Assembly (NCBI GenBank): GCA_029448655.1
Contig: JACCLO010000001.1
Coordinates: 4,774,001-4,838,000 of the forward strand
Length of the DNA stretch: 64,000 nt
Source of the DNA: Wolfiporia cocos
Taxonomy: Eukaryota; Basidiomycota; Agaricomycetes; Polyporales; Phaeolaceae
Direction of reading: 5' to 3'
In this document: in pieces, positions 1-13,262 of the stretch
Numbering within the stretch: position 1 is the stretch's first letter
Layout: each line of letters opens with the position of its first letter
Position numbers and translations under genes: made by a program
Notes under the pieces: model-generated
The model's input: only the letters and a program-made list of their open reading frames with translations
Database searches by the model: none
What the model was told of the DNA's origin: nothing

Positions 1-150
1 TCCTTCCAGTGTATGATCCGGGCCTGGTTGGGTACAGGGAGTCTTGGGACTGGATCGGGCTCATTGCCATTAGGGGACAAGTTGCCCCTGGATCATGTTC
101 TGTTGACAGGACTAGTTGAAGGAAGCATGGATTGTGACAGTTCGCATGTA
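1..150. repeat. Dispersed repeat fragment at left window edge
   Basis: About the first 40 bases closely match the last 40 bases of the window; both contain GTATGATCCGGGCCTGG. Such a match at two unrelated places points to a dispersed repeat, probably an LTR cut by the window edge. The exact right limit is not visible. Confidence 0.45.
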
Positions 151-734
151 AGATCCAACGTATGCGATTGGTAATCGATTATCACCTAATGAACGCATCT
201 CATGATCATCTTGATCAGTCGTGCACATGGTCGATTAATTGATTGCGTGACACTGACTGCATTGTGGCGTTGTACATTTATGTCATCTACTGTGATGTAG
301 CAAGCTTCGTGTGCATGCATCTCCCTGATGACGACAAATCCGCGCACAGCGAGCGATACCAACACCTAGGTAGAAACCTGCTGAAATATTGGTTGTTAAT
401 CTCACTCACTTCAGGCGCATCAGTGGGAGGATGATTATTTTCTTAATGTTGGTGAGGCGAATCTGGATTGCTGACATAGTATCACGTAATGTTAATTCAG
501 AGACTGTAAATGGCTGTGTACTGTAGACGTCATATCTACCAATATCGAACAATCTCTACTGGTATAGGGAATGTCATACGTGTGAAAAACGCGGTATTGC
601 AACCCAATACGAGGATTTCTCCAGCAGCCTATTCATCTCGCCTCGTTGCTTTGCAAATATGTGTAATTCGGTGTCAGAATGTCAAATGTAACAGATGCAT
701 AACTGACTCGACTCAGGAAGATTATGCACTTCTG
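151..734. other. Intergenic, nothing recognised
   Basis: This is AT-richer sequence downstream of the minus-strand P450. I see no convincing coding frame, RNA gene or repeat. It probably holds the P450 3' UTR. Confidence 0.4.
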
Positions 735-2930
735 TCACCCCTTAGCCGAGATATAACGCTCGCTTTTTGCTGCGTTCGTGGGCGTACACAACATTGGAAC
801 GGAGCAAAGTTGCTTAATATGATGTGAACACGCCGTACGGGAAAATATGGACAGCCCTCACCTTACAGTACCGGATTGAGGTATAGAGGTGGGCGTGATT
901 TCCTGACCGAATGAGTCGCGAGCTTTGCGAATATCAAACGCCCAGACCAGGGAGGCCGCGGCGAGCCATACACTCAAGTCACCAAACTTGCGGCCCGGAC
1001 AGATCCTTCACACCCCACTCGGTTTAGTAACCTTGCGACAATCGTAAAGGACACCAAACCTGCGACCAAATCCGAACACAATCGAGCGGGGATCTCCAAT
1101 TTCAGCATTATTCCGCATCTCCGAGCAAAGGTATCTCTCTGGTCGGAAAACTTCTGGATCAGGGAAAAGTTTTGAATCACGAGTCATGGTCCTATAAAGG
1201 CGAGAGTGAGTCTAGCTAGTCTCTCACAGAATTCACTACGTGCCAAATATTTGTGAAAATTATTGCTCCTTTAGGAATGTGGTATCCACGATACTCGTCT
1301 TCTTCCGTCGACTGATGCGGAAGCCCTGGTAGGATGTCAGAGGTGTTTCACTCGCCGTGAACTATTCACTATCACGTACCAAGCGGGGTAGGCGGGTTGA
1401 AACTACGGATATGAGCATCAAGACTGAGCTGCGTTAGGATATGAAGGAGGTGCGAGTGCTTACCGGTATACTTCTTGTATGATAGCCTCAAGGTAAGGAA
1501 GGGAATTTCTGTCCTCAAGCTCAGGCAATCTCGCAGATCCGACAGTTCGATCCATCTCTGCTTGAGCTTTCTCTAGGACATCCGGGTTCAGCACCATTGC
1601 CAAAATGAACGTCACAATTGCTGATGATGTCTGTATTGCCTAGCTCAATGGCTATGCACTGAGGTACTGTACAAACATACCGTCTCCGTTGCCGCTTAAA
1701 ATCGGTCATTCAATGTCACCAATTTTCAGAACATATGATCGACATACTTGCATATACAGTTGCAGCAGCACCCATCATATTCTCCTTCATATCTTGAGAT
1801 AAAGTCTCTTCATTGCCGACCCCTTCGAGCAAGGATAACAAAAAAGACGGCTTCGCCGTCCCCATGGCCTATCAGCCCCATAAATCATATTCACAATTGA
1901 TAATCAGAGCTTAGTTACCATGGCACGTTGTACAAACCCGAAAGGGATCTCATGCACATCTCTCACCAATGAGCGCACTTCATTCGCTTTACGCTTAAAC
2001 CCTGCTCCTGGCATCCAAGCTGGTATGTGCCTCACTACATATAATTAGGCACCATGTTCGATATGAGAAAAAAACTACTCACAAATGGGTATAAAGTCTA
2101 CCAAAGTCGCAGCAGGACCACCTGCTGCGCTGGTCCCTCGCGAGGCTTTCTCGACCATATGTATGAGATCATCGTCCAGTGAAGTGGAGGTTTGACCATA
2201 TACAACGTCCAGTACTAGTGCACCAAGATATCTACAAACGAGCTGTTGGTCAGCCTGATACTGGTCAATGCTAGCTTGATTACCTATCAACGTGAGACAT
2301 GAACGCGTCGGGATTGTCAAGGAGGTTGGCAAGTAGGTTGTTTGCTTCTTTCTGTTGGATATCGCGGTATGTATCCAGCACACTTGTGGAGATGAAGGCA
2401 TCTTGAAACCACTTTCTGTGTAGACGCCACTGGTCTCCGTACGGAAGTAGCGACAAATTTGGATACCAGCCCATCCTGTGGGTATTCAATCCGAGCCACA
2501 ACTCGAAAAGTATCCAAACTTACAATTCAGTGAACATCGTGAATTGTGGTCTATCCGAGTATTTTGAGCTTCTTTTCTCTATCAAATCGTGCACAGCTTG
2601 TGCAGAGCTGAGAACAATCACGGGTTTGCGGAAGATCCGCAGAGAGTATATATCACCTTCAAGATGCGGTTTGTCAAGTTCACATACTCGTTCGACATGG
2701 CTCACCACAATTGACTCACCATATTGTTTGGACCATCTGTCAAACGTCCTATGTTGATATTCCAGAGGGATCTGATGGACATTCCCGAGAAGGGCAACAG
2801 GCTTGGGTCCTGGAGGAAGCGGAAGAGCTTGCGTAGCACCGGACCGCCCACGCACATAAGTGAAAAAGATAAGAAGCGCGAGGAGAGCCCAAGCAGCGAA
2901 GATGAATGGTTCAGAGGAAAATGGATGCAT
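735..2930 (-). CDS. Cytochrome P450 monooxygenase (CYP64/OrdA-like), 13 exons
   Basis: A membrane-anchored haem-thiolate monooxygenase. Start ATG 2930 gives a hydrophobic anchor followed by the proline hinge PPGPKP. My splice model (exons 2930-2720, 2656-2524, 2475-2284, 2231-2083, 2034-1919, 1868-1748, 1694-1681, 1630-1464, 1402-1380, 1325-1244, 1191-1060, 1005-867, 812-735) is phase-consistent and gives about 518 residues, normal for the family. Landmarks are a C-helix WRLHRK, an I-helix ETTSSA partly encoded by a 14-nt microexon, PERY, and the haem motif FGFGRRICPG split by an intron. The exon 10/11 junction works only as a GC-AG intron. The last exon is the weakest call because a typical C-terminal PF motif is not obvious. 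The substrate cannot be told; similarity to O-methylsterigmatocystin oxidoreductase-type P450s is only by overall feel. Confidence 0.92.
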
Positions 2931-4638
2931 CGCGGCAGGTGCACTCCGACCAGGCAAGTACACTCCTCCGAAGGGGGAAGATGCAAACACAGAGTAGACA
3001 CACAATGCAGAATCTATGAGGCAACGCGCTCATCACTATCAGATTGTGATTGATATTTGGGCGGTTGGGAGGTCGGATGACCCGCGCGTGAACTGCATGC
3101 AAAGCGGAGAGTTGTATTTGTAGAAGCGTGCCTTATGCCAGATGATGGAATGTTGACGTCTTGGTGTGCTTCCTAACTTCTAGACCTAGACTCGGTCAGA
3201 ATAACACGCAACTACCGGAGCGATTGTGACTTGCGTATTCACCGATAGTAATGCTATGCAAAGACTGTAGCCGTTTGGGCTAGGAACGTAGATGCACGGT
3301 TCCCCTATTTAACCGGGGCGCAGCTCATAACTTATAGAGAGCGGTCTGCCCGTTTGTATGTCGTTTGTACGTCGGTACAACGCCGCCCAGATAATCGGGC
3401 GGTGCTGATGCAAGAGACTCGACGAACCCTGGGGTTACGTTGGGACGAACCCTGGACCTACGAGTATTGAGAGAAGATTTGGTACAAATGGCAAACCTAT
3501 AAAGCTACAGAGAGCATTGAGACACCTTGTGAGATAGCATAAACTAACCCCCTACGCCAACGCTCCGACGCGCGAGCATAACGAAGTCATTGGCATCGAG
3601 CTCTTTAAGTTTCACATCTGGTAAAATAACAAGGAAGCAACAGACATTCCGGAAAGATGCCACGTCCGGACACGAGAGAGAGTCTGATAGTTGACACTGA
3701 GGGATATACCAATTGTCGCCTCCTTGTATCCGTCCCCAAGACAGTAGCACGCAGGCGTACCATCTCTTGAAGAGGGACGGTGCCTGCAGCATCCAGAGAA
3801 AATCTTAATTTCAGCAAGGTTCATGATATATCTATAGTACCTGCTGCGTAAGCCTTCGCAGAGCGAAGCTTGAATTCGGCATATAAACTTGCGGGCCGCC
3901 TTACTCCTAAGAAGGGGAAGCACATCCACATCCACTCACCGAGATTCTTCCCCATCACCTCCGACACTGCTCATGAATGCGGATTGTGGGTCTGACCATT
4001 CGCGGTCGCGAAACTGAGCACCGGGGACTTTGTATCTGTCCGTGAATATAATTGTATGTACCTGATGCAAGCCGTATAGTCAACAGGACAAGATCCTTAA
4101 ACTGTCCGGATGCGAGGTCAGGAACCTGTGCAGCGCGGATAAGGACTACGGTGTGAAGATCACCTAATTACCGCGGCCGCACCAGAGGTCGAGGAACGGT
4201 GTGCGGAGGCATGATGGACATGCCGAAACTTGAGAAAGCGAAGCAGCCAATCTTGAATGTGGCAACAATTTAATGACCAGCGGCCTCCGACGTCGAGATG
4301 ACCACCGGCGTCTACCGCGCCCCTGGTCAGAACTCCCGATCAAGGAGATGCGCTAAGTGCTTCGCCGCTCGGTCACTACAGCAGCTCTATCAAGGTTCAG
4401 CGCCTCACGCGCACGCTCGAGCCACATATTCAGTAGCTCTAACGTTGCCAGGTTACACTCGAAGTGTTCCGCGCTAGTTAAGAACTCGTATCTCAATACA
4501 GTGCACTCACCGAGCACTGGCTTTGCGCCGGCACCCTCGTGCCGGGACGGAAAATCCCCCCTGCCTTCGAAAGCGTTTGCGGAGACACAGCAAGCATTTA
4601 CTCTGGTGCTGTATGTACGAGTCAACATAGATTGGACC
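2931..4638. other. Intergenic, possible decayed coding fragment
   Basis: The region lies between the divergent P450 (minus) and F-box gene (plus) and so holds both promoters. On the minus strand around 3544-4060 there are overlapping open stretches in several frames, with phrases that look protein-like but that I could not assign. They may be a broken gene. No RNA gene or repeat was seen. Confidence 0.35.
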
Positions 4639-6472
4639 ATGCATTCCAAGCGATCCTTGTCTCCTGGTCACCTTCCACCTCCGAAGCGCCTTCACGTTGC
4701 GCAACCGTCCGGAACCTCGTCGGTCTCTCGCGTTGAAAACCCTGGCTCTTTCTTCGACACAATCCTGTATGACGAGATTATCCTCTCCATCTTCTCTTAT
4801 CTATCATGGATCGACCTTTGCGTCGTACAACGGACAAACCGAAACTGGTCGAGGCTGTCACTCGACAATCAGGTACATATCCCTCGCGAACGTCTGTGCC
4901 ATCCAATTCGTCGTTGAACGCACAGGAATAGTTATGGAAGTCCCTATATCTCCTCGAGTATGGCAGGCCTAGGCTTCGCGGTGTCAGGGGCTTCTTCGGA
5001 CGCACAGACGGACGCGAGGTTAGACCTTTGCCCGGGCATGCTAAGTCTGAGGATATCAAGGATTGGAAGTGGATGTTTCGGATAAGCTCCAATTGGCGGA
5101 CTGGTGAGCATAGATATCATGCATATGCACCGGTCACTTAATAACTTGAAAAGGTCGTTCTTCCGTGGAGACGTTGGACGCACAGGACCATCTTATGCCT
5201 TCCACGACTATACAGGAGGCTGGTAGAGTTTCGGAGGAAACAGATGAGAAAACGCACCTTCTACTATCAGGCAACATGACAATCGCTGCAACCTCTCGTC
5301 GCTCCCGCTCTCCGCGAATTATGCTCATGACACCCGATCAAACCATACATGTACTCTCCTGCCACTCAACCCGCCCTGCGCCCGCGGTCTGCATAACTGC
5401 GCTTGCACTCGACCAGTCTCCTCCCTCTCCTGCTCATCGGATTCGCCTAATCTCCTTGTTGTCAACAGGGGAATTTGTTCTGTTCTCCATCGACCACCAT
5501 ACACCTGCAAATTCATCTCGGGTGCTTACATATGCTCCTACCACGCGGAGTGCGCGTACATCCCCTGTCAGTCAAGCAGTATATCATCATCCACTGCTTG
5601 CGACACTTTCCGAGTCATTTCACCTATCGTTGTACGACCTGAGCGACAACACTATCCGACATACCCAAACCCTCACGTCATTCACATCACACCCTCCTAG
5701 CTCACTGGTGCTATCAACCATCTCCCCCTCGACTTACAAACTCGTTCTTGCATATGCCATCCCCGTCTACCCTTCACACTGGAGCGTGGGAGCGACCGAA
5801 TTGATTATAAGAGGAGACCCCGACGCGCGGATGACAGTCACAGCGACACGTACAACGCGTGCGATCGACGTCCCACAGGGCTGGATCGACGAGAACAAGC
5901 TTCGCCTTATCCGCGAACAATGGGCACGCAAAGTCGCCCGAGTCGCAGACACGCAGACGGACGGGAAGTGGGTCGTACTCGCACCGGCAGACCCTCTCGC
6001 GCCCTCCGCGCTCGATTCCCACGCTGCGCCCACCTCAGCCTCCCACTCGGTCTCCTCCGCGAGCTCGTCAAGAGTGACGACGTACACGTCCTCGAGCATG
6101 CACACCGCGAGCGCGCTGCAGCTCTACCGGCTGCACCTCCCCGCATCCGGCTCGGCGTCCGCGCCAAAACTGACGTTCGTGCGCAGCCTTCATGGACAGA
6201 TTGGCCCGGTTTCTTCCCTTTCCCTTGCGGACGGCCGGTGTGTGAGCCTTGGAGTCAACGGGAGCATCTGGGTGTGGGACCTGGAGGGCGGAACTGGCGC
6301 CGAGGTCTCGGGCGCTGTAGATGCACTGGGTGAATCAAGGGAGCGCAAGGGCGAAGAGAAGGAGGAGCCAGAGAGAGAGGTCATGTCGACGAAGGGATCT
6401 GTGGTGTTTGACGAACGGAAGATTGTCAGCGCGAGCGGAGGAGAGATAAAGGTGTGGCGGTTTGACGTTTAA
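4639..6472 (+). CDS. F-box protein with WD40-like C-terminus
   Basis: Probable SCF ubiquitin-ligase substrate adaptor. Exons 4639-4872, 4932-5103 and 5154-6472 join to 574 residues in one frame. The F-box lies near residues 37-80 (LYDEIILSIFSYL, then LWKSLYLLEYGRPRLRG just after the first splice). The first intron must use the AATAG acceptor at 4931; the AG six bases earlier would give an immediate stop. The C-terminal third has propeller-like phrases, including SIWVWDLEGG and a final EIKVWRFDV, split by an acidic low-complexity loop. F-box proteins bind Skp1 and present targets, here perhaps through the beta-propeller. The target is unknown. Confidence 0.88.
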
Positions 6473-6694
6473 CGGCCCCTGTGTATTAGAGATGCTCCTT
6501 TCCGTTGACTTTATATAGATTTTTGTGTATCCCTGTAGCTCTTATGCTGTTCTGTTGTGTGTATCATAGTATCGACACCGGTACCCAGAGATATGCCTGG
6601 TTTTCTTGCTGAGTTTCCAGATTTGGGCTAGGGTGTCACTGAAGGAAGGTGAGATCTATCGGGGTTCATCTCATCTTGCTGTGTCTCTTTCGCC

Positions 6695-7903
6695 ATGGCC
6701 CCCTCTCGCGGTCCAACAGCTTTGGCCCGCAACCTCCATACCACACTACAGAATCACAAGGGACCTGTACATGTTGTCCGCTACGCGAAAGGAACTGCAA
6801 AATACGTGCTCACTGGGGGACAAGACCGCACAGTACGTCTGTGGAATCCAGACTCCGGAGTTGAGATCAAGACCTATGCTGCTCATGGCTATGAAGTTCT
6901 GTCGGTCACTGTGTATGTTCTGGATCATGTATTCGCTTTCCGGTAGAACTTACCGCTTCACTTGCGTGCAGCTCTCACGACAACAGCAAATTTGCGTCCT
7001 CCGGAGGCGACCGATCGGTATTTCTGTGGGATGTAGTGACAGGCGCAACGATCAGGAGAATCGCAGGGCATATGGGCAAAATATTTGCGGTCGAATTCAA
7101 CCAAGACGCGAGTGTTCTAGCAAGCGGTGCGTGTACAAGTTTCGTCTTACTCAGAGATTCCCAACCGACCACTAGATATACAGGCTCATATGATGCGACT
7201 GTGAGGTTATGGGACCTCCGGTGCGTTGCCAATGCGAAGCAAATGTCATGGAAGCTCACCTATAGTTAGTGCTCAGAATCGCCAAGCAATTCAGGTGCTC
7301 GAGGAGGCCCGTGACGCCGTACAAACTCTGCATGTCGGCCCTACATACATACTCACCGGGTCCGTGGACGGTCATGTTCGAACCTATGACTTGCGTATGG
7401 GGGAGCTGCGATCAGACTTTATTGGTCGTGCGTAATGGTTCGTCTGCTAGCTGATTAATCATGCTGATTTCAAGGCAGACCCAGTGACAGCAGTCGTCCC
7501 TTCACAAGATGGGCAAACGTACCTCGCAACGAGTCTCGATGGACATGTGCGCCTGATGGATGCCACGACGGGCAAGATGCTCAACGACTTCACGGGTCAC
7601 ACCATTGCGTCGTATCGTTGCCGGTCATGCTTTGGGCATGGCGAGGCAAGTGTCGTCTGCGGGGACGAGAAGGGTATGGTATGGGCATGGGACCTACTTG
7701 ATGTAAGTGTCTACTTCCATCTTGCCCGGCAAGACAATGTCAGCGTCAACGCTAATGTGGCATCGAAGGCTGCGCCTCTGCAACCCAACCCGCCTCCCCG
7801 AGTGCACGACAAGGTCATCACATGGGTGGAGCAGCATCCAACCGAGAGCGGTGAATTAGTTACCGCAAGCGCGGATGGTACGGTCAAGGTGTGGCGGCAT
7901 TAG
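6695..7903 (+). CDS. WDR83: WD40 scaffold protein, WDR83/MORG1 type
   Basis: A seven-bladed WD40 propeller matching the WDR83/MORG1 family. In animals this protein is a MAPK scaffold and is found with spliceosomes. Six exons (6695-6912, 6972-7126, 7184-7220, 7270-7427, 7479-7702, 7769-7903) give exactly 927 nt and 308 residues, close to about 315 in the animal protein. Blade phrases include TVRLWNP, HGYEVLSV, SVFLWDV, HMGKIFAVEFN, TVRLWDLR, GSVDGHVRTYDLRMG and a final TVKVWRH. The HGYEVL and VRxYDLRMG phrases are characteristic of this family rather than generic WD40. The last intron is 66 bp and in frame, so an unspliced read-through is possible. It is co-oriented with the F-box gene, 222 bp downstream. 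Confidence 0.93.
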
Positions 7904-8263
7904 ACGGCTTAGGCTGAGTCGGCTGGCGCATCACAATCCGAGTTACGATTTTGAGCCTTCATTAATTTTCAGTACGTACTAGCCCTGTAGCGGATGCCAT
8001 CATGCCGATTATTGAATGAGATATTCGCTAAGTTGTTCCGCGAAATACAAGGCATTATGACCGCTAAACCGGTGTCAAGCAGCTGCACCGCGCCTTCTGG
8101 ATGAACGGAAGACCGCTCGGGCCGTGCGCCGGGAAGTCCGGCACATGATAGCGCGGTAGCCGTGTGACGGCCCGGCGGCCCGACGGCCCTCCCCGATGAG
8201 CTCCTCCCTTAATAACCATAGGTTGGGCGCGCAACATTCCTCTGCACCTTCGCTATCTCATCC
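7904..8263 (+). other. Intergenic, promoter of the aldolase gene
   Basis: 360 bp between two co-directional genes. It is GC-rich with short CGG/CCG runs around 8110-8200. No clear TATA box or operator was seen. Confidence 0.4.
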
Positions 8264-9555
8264 ATGGCTGCTGCGACAAACGGGACCAACGGCGTGCACA
8301 ATGGCATGAACGGCAGCGCGCATGCTGTCTCCCGCCCGCTAACGCCTGGCATCTATGCACCCATCCCCACGTTTTTCCTACCTGGATCGGAGGATCTTGG
8401 TGAGTTACCTGTTATACCACTTATTTCGTAAGGCACGCTAATACTCGAGCTTCGCAATGCAGATCTTGAGGCCCTCTCGGCACACACTGTGCGCACAGCA
8501 AATGCTGGAGTGCTTCCGCTGTTGGCCGGTTCTATGGGCGAGGGTATACACCTCACGCACAGTGAGCGGGTTACCCTCATAAAGACGGCGCGGAAGGCGC
8601 TGGACAGTGCGGGTCTTACCCGGATTCCGATTGTTGCCGGTACTGGCACGGGTAGTACGCGCGAGACCGTGGAATTATGCAGAGAGGCTGCAGAAGCGGG
8701 CGCGGACTACGCGATTGTCATTGCAAGCGGATACTTTGCGGGTGTGCTTGCCGGAAGTAAGAAGGCTTTGAAAGCATTCTGGTCAGAGGTGGCGGAGAAG
8801 AGCCCCATCCCAGTCATCATCTACAACTGTCGGTTCATTCCACTTCGTACGACGGCCCGCATTGACTGATATTGCATAGACCCCGGCGCGAGCGGCGGAA
8901 TTGACCTTGATTCCGATTTGATAACTGAATTGGCTCAGGAATGCCCGAACCTTGCAGGGGTAAAGCTCACGTGGGTAGAATTGCTTCTGTTCAAACTTCT
9001 GTTGCTGATATGCGAAGCCGTTCAGGTGTGGAAATGTTGGAAAATTGACGCGGATTGCCGCGGCTGTATCAGACCCTTCTTTCGCTTCCCTATACCCCCG
9101 CAAAAATCCTAATGCGCCTTTTCTGGTTCTGGGTGGTTTCATCGACTTCCTCCTTCCCTCGTCGTATGCCAATGCGCATGGCGCTATTACTGGCCTCGCA
9201 AATGTGGCTCCTGTGAGTGCTTCTTCCACGGTGTTCCTTACATCGGCTGAGTTTAGGCATACAGTATTCCTCCGTCAAGCTCTTCCAGCTTTCCGAGGCG
9301 GTACACAAGGACCCGTCCCTTCTGCCGGAGGCCCAGCGCCTTCAAGCGATCGTCGGCCGCGCGGATTTCACCATCGCGAAGGCGTCGATCTCGGGTACCA
9401 AGGCTCTGACGGAGAAGTTGTACGGCTATGGCGGCGTTCCCCGCAAGCCCTTGCCGCCAATTGAGCCCGAGGCCTTTGAGGCGCTCTGGACACACCCGCA
9501 TGTGCAAGACATCGTCAGGGTTGAGCGGGAGTTGAGCGGCAAGATCGCTTCATAA
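8264..9555 (+). CDS. DHDPS/N-acetylneuraminate lyase superfamily aldolase
   Basis: A class I (Schiff-base) pyruvate-type aldolase. Exons 8264-8399, 8463-8828, 8880-8970, 9026-9212 and 9265-9555 total 1071 nt, 356 residues in one frame. The family barrel is recognisable: GEGIHLTHSER, the GTGTGSTRETVEL loop, the YNYPG catalytic tyrosine motif formed across the second splice, and AGVKLT, which holds the likely Schiff-base lysine. The first 20 or so residues are an Asn/Gly-rich tail. In fungi this superfamily includes 2-keto-3-deoxy-L-galactonate aldolase (galacturonate catabolism), L-KDR aldolase (rhamnose) and 4-hydroxy-2-oxoglutarate aldolase. Sequence reading alone does not separate these. 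Lysine biosynthesis is unlikely because fungi use the alpha-aminoadipate route. Confidence 0.92.
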
Positions 9556-12500
9556 CGCCGTGCGCCCTTGTGCAGTGTTGCCCGATGATCTCGTCGTGAG
9601 GGCATTCATGACGGGAGGAGGTCAAATTCTCTCTACAGTCTGTATCATACATGTATTCGTACCACATGCGCTATTGCCTTATACAATGTTCACCGAGCCA
9701 ACAAAAACATCGAAGAAGATGGCCAAGAAGGCAAGCTCAGTATGTCATGAGATGACAAGTTGCGCCACGCCAGTCGTGCGAGAGTATTCGAGTCTTGGCT
9801 GGTCCTTGGCCGAGATTCCACCGTTGAGACGTCCCTATGACTGTACCAAATGCAGCTCTGCATGATATTCCTCTATCGGACCGGTATTTGAGGACGGTAG
9901 TACTTACAAGTGATGGTTTGAACTGAACCTCTACGAAGCTTAGAACTTCTAGCCACTCGGAACCGTTCTCACATGCAGTCACCACGAATGGGGCCGCTTT
10001 CGCGGAGTTTAGCCACGTTTCCTAACAAGATCGGAGTCGATCGCTAGCTCTTCTTATGAGGTGCTTGTATATGACGACTTTCGCATAACGGCTCGCTACC
10101 GCATATGCATAGTGAAGATCCAAGCTTCACGCCGGTAAAATGGCACAAATACGCATACTCATAGTAACATGTGGCTGGTTCGCTGCCACCATCCAATACT
10201 GGGTCCGCTAACGTGAAGCGAACATGGAGACACAACATGCGCCTTCACGCGCCTCGGCAAACGCTGCATTGACTGTCCGCGCGGCTGTGTATGGAAGCCG
10301 CTGTGCGACAGGATGGATCGCACGATCCGTCGTTTCTGTGAGAGCAAGCGATACCCAGCGACGTTCGGCTGGGGGCGAACAGACGACGAAACAATTAAGC
10401 CTAACAGAGTGTTCACCATACTCCATAGTTGCCATGTCGGCCTTCGTGCCGAGTACTTACCATACACCGCGTGCGGGGGCACTCGAGCTTATGTCATCTT
10501 TGAAGGCCACTCGAGACCTCAGCATATCGCTACTGCTTCACTCAAGTCCGCCGATAACTACAATGCAGTATGGTTGAATTGAAATAAATATGTCGTCGAC
10601 ATGAGGCTGAAAGATGCTCGTAATGCTGGCAGCGCGAGGATGGACGTGAGAACGGCATAGTTGGGAAACCTCGGGATGATGATCATGCATCATGTAGTAC
10701 CGCCACCACGATTCGGCAACCTACTGTCCCTGCAGAAACCCTATTCTAAAATGCCGCCCAGCCCCGTCTCGCAATCTATCTCGTCAATTAAGCATTGCAA
10801 GATCTGCCACGCTAATCACAGGCTTTCAGTGAAACAAAGAATGCCGGTGTTCGCGCTGGCAATGAGCCGTGTGCGCATTAGAGAGCATGGCAATTTGACC
10901 GTATGAATGACCGCTTCGCACCGACCGCGACGAGCATAAGGCGTTGCCTGCGAGTTAGCGCTTTGCGGTTGAAATCCGTCCACTGACGGGCGCGCTCCGT
11001 TGTTCGCCTTCTCCCCAACCTGCTACACTGTATCTTGAACCCGCAGGACACGAGCGCATATGCGACGACGACATACCGTTTTTCGGAGGTGCGGATCTTC
11101 CTGTCTTTACATAGCGCTAACTCAAGCTAATGAGCTCCTTGCTGAGATACGTACTGTGCGCGAAGAGCTGCAGATGTTGATTTCTGTAGTCGACATAGTC
11201 AGGACTTTCCAATCGGGGTGACGCATTGTGTCAGCTCTGGCTGCCACTACTGCCAAAGGTGAGTGAGGGTTTCTCACTTCGTATGGATGAATCATAGGTA
11301 CTAGATGATATCAATCGTCATGGCCGACCATGACTTGATCCAGGGTGAGATCCCATCGTTCAGAATCTGCACGAGAGTAGGTGAGTACTACCCTTTGGAC
11401 GGACGGTTTTGAGCGGTTTTCACCACGGGAACGAGAACCTTGGTCTCGATTCTTCCATTCTCATGGTATGTACCCTGACGAATGCCCATATAATGGGTTC
11501 TCATCACAGTACATATGAGATGAAGAATCAAGACCAGAAATGATGACCTGTGGTGGTTCTTGAGACAAGTGTAGAGCGCGTGGAGAGTTGTAGTGATTTG
11601 TATCTAGGACTATCGTGCCATTGGGAGCGCTGACTGGGTTCGCCACCGACAAGCGCACTGTCTGCGCCGATTCAAACGTCAGCGTCACAGACGCAGCATA
11701 AGGGAACTGACAAGGACTTGATGTCATCTTGTTGAAGGCCTGTAGCTCTCGCGGTGAACTAGGGTGTCGCGAGCGCGGGTGGTGGAGGTTGGTATAAATC
11801 CCATCTATTCTGCTCTTCTTTTATATCTGAGCCGTTCTTCATCAGACCCTTGATCGTGGATTCCGTTTTGTCCCCGTAAAATCGATATCGATGTATCGTC
11901 AATATGGACGGCCATCCTATCTTGGCTGTTTGACACCGCACGGCAACCGCGTTGTAGCAGGACCCATGTGGATGTTCTACGCTAAAGGTGCGCCGCGGAT
12001 CGTATTTCTGCCCGCTCATATGTTCTGGAACACAAAAAATGACATGAAGCAGGCAGGAACGCGCGCACACGTCTGCTGATCATGAAGGACGGGGTAAGTT
12101 GTTCCGCAATACGGAGTATCTAGGGCAAATGTCTTGCCCGAGCGGCGCACCTCTTGCATCCGGGGGTGAGGATCGTCGGCCTCGGGTCGTATTCCACTGC
12201 TGCGCGTCGCCTTCCATTACAGCCTGCGAAGCTCTGCACTACACTCACCACACATTTCAAGACGAGACTTAGGAACAGCAGGCAAGAGCGGCACCCGATG
12301 AAGGCCGAGGACAGACATCGATAACGCTGCCGCGGACTCGGCGGGTATATGAATTCGAGCCCCGTACGAACAGTCAGACGATCCGGCTCGGTTTCCGCTG
12401 CGGCCCCTCGTAGGGACATAGCACAGCGGGGGGCAGGAAACATCCCTATAGCGAGACTGGTCGGCTGACTGTTTTTGTGGAGGCTGACTGTTGACTGAAA

Positions 12501-13262
12501 CTGAGAGAAAGTGTCATCGCCCTCAGGGGGACATGTGACTGATTCAAGCCGCCTGCGCCTGAATTGTGGCCACCAGGAGAACCCCACCGCGGTTCACGTT
12601 GTCTACAAAGAGCTATTAATATGGCCTGGCTATCTATCCACCTTCTCTCGTCGTGTACTCAATGCCGCCTTAGCGTATAAGGACAGCTGAGCTATCCCGA
12701 AAATTTGCGATATCAAGAGTATATTGCGGTCAAAAGAACGGAATGTCGCCGGCTACCATGCTTGTCCCCCGCGCTATTGCTGCTCGCCGATGTCACAACA
12801 TCGGACCATTCGCATTCGGTCCGCAAATTTTCACAAGAAGACCCACGGAAGAATCGGATGTCGACACTCTGAGACGTACGTTGAGGTCGAAGAGCGACTT
12901 GAGGAGCGGTCATTCAATTTTGTGCATGTGGAAGACGTCTCGCTGTCTGTCCGACCGGTGCGCATGATTCCTCCCTCACCCATACCACCCGCACCTGCTT
13001 GTCAGATTCGAAATCTGTGTTGCAGTTTTGACCATCGCCCGCCGATCCACCGTACACTGTGAGGAGCGCGGTTTCTAGTCCGGATCCAAACGCTTTGGGC
13101 TTATCCGACAGTGCCACATTACTGCGACATCCGCCTCTCTGCTACCAAAAACTGCACTGCCGTTGGGACGTAGATTATATGGATGCAGTGGTGGCCCGAG
13201 GCGGTACGCACGTTATCCTCACAAGGCCTCACATACTCACAGCACAAGTACCTCCTCCCGTT
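9556..13262. other. Long intergenic stretch, no assigned gene
   Basis: 3.7 kb between the aldolase and the phosphatase. Several open frames of 60-155 codons exist on both strands, but none has a recognisable domain. The most protein-like is 11461-11727 (minus, 88 codons, with a beta-rich phrase TIVLDTNHYN). The plus frame at 12743-12967 starts with an Arg-rich presequence-like stretch. I could not support either as a gene. No repeat or RNA gene was seen. Confidence 0.35.

Noticed and set aside
3544..4060. A second P450 or other enzyme gene
   Set aside because: Protein-like phrases are scattered over three frames and no diagnostic motif (haem loop, EXXR) could be found.
5774..6167. Overlapping ORFs opposite the F-box gene
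   Set aside because: They are shadow frames of a GC-rich coding exon; composition is Arg/Ser-rich and no domain is seen.
11461..11727. Small secreted or beta-rich protein gene
   Set aside because: The 88-codon frame is suggestive but has no signal peptide, no conserved motif and no supporting splice context.
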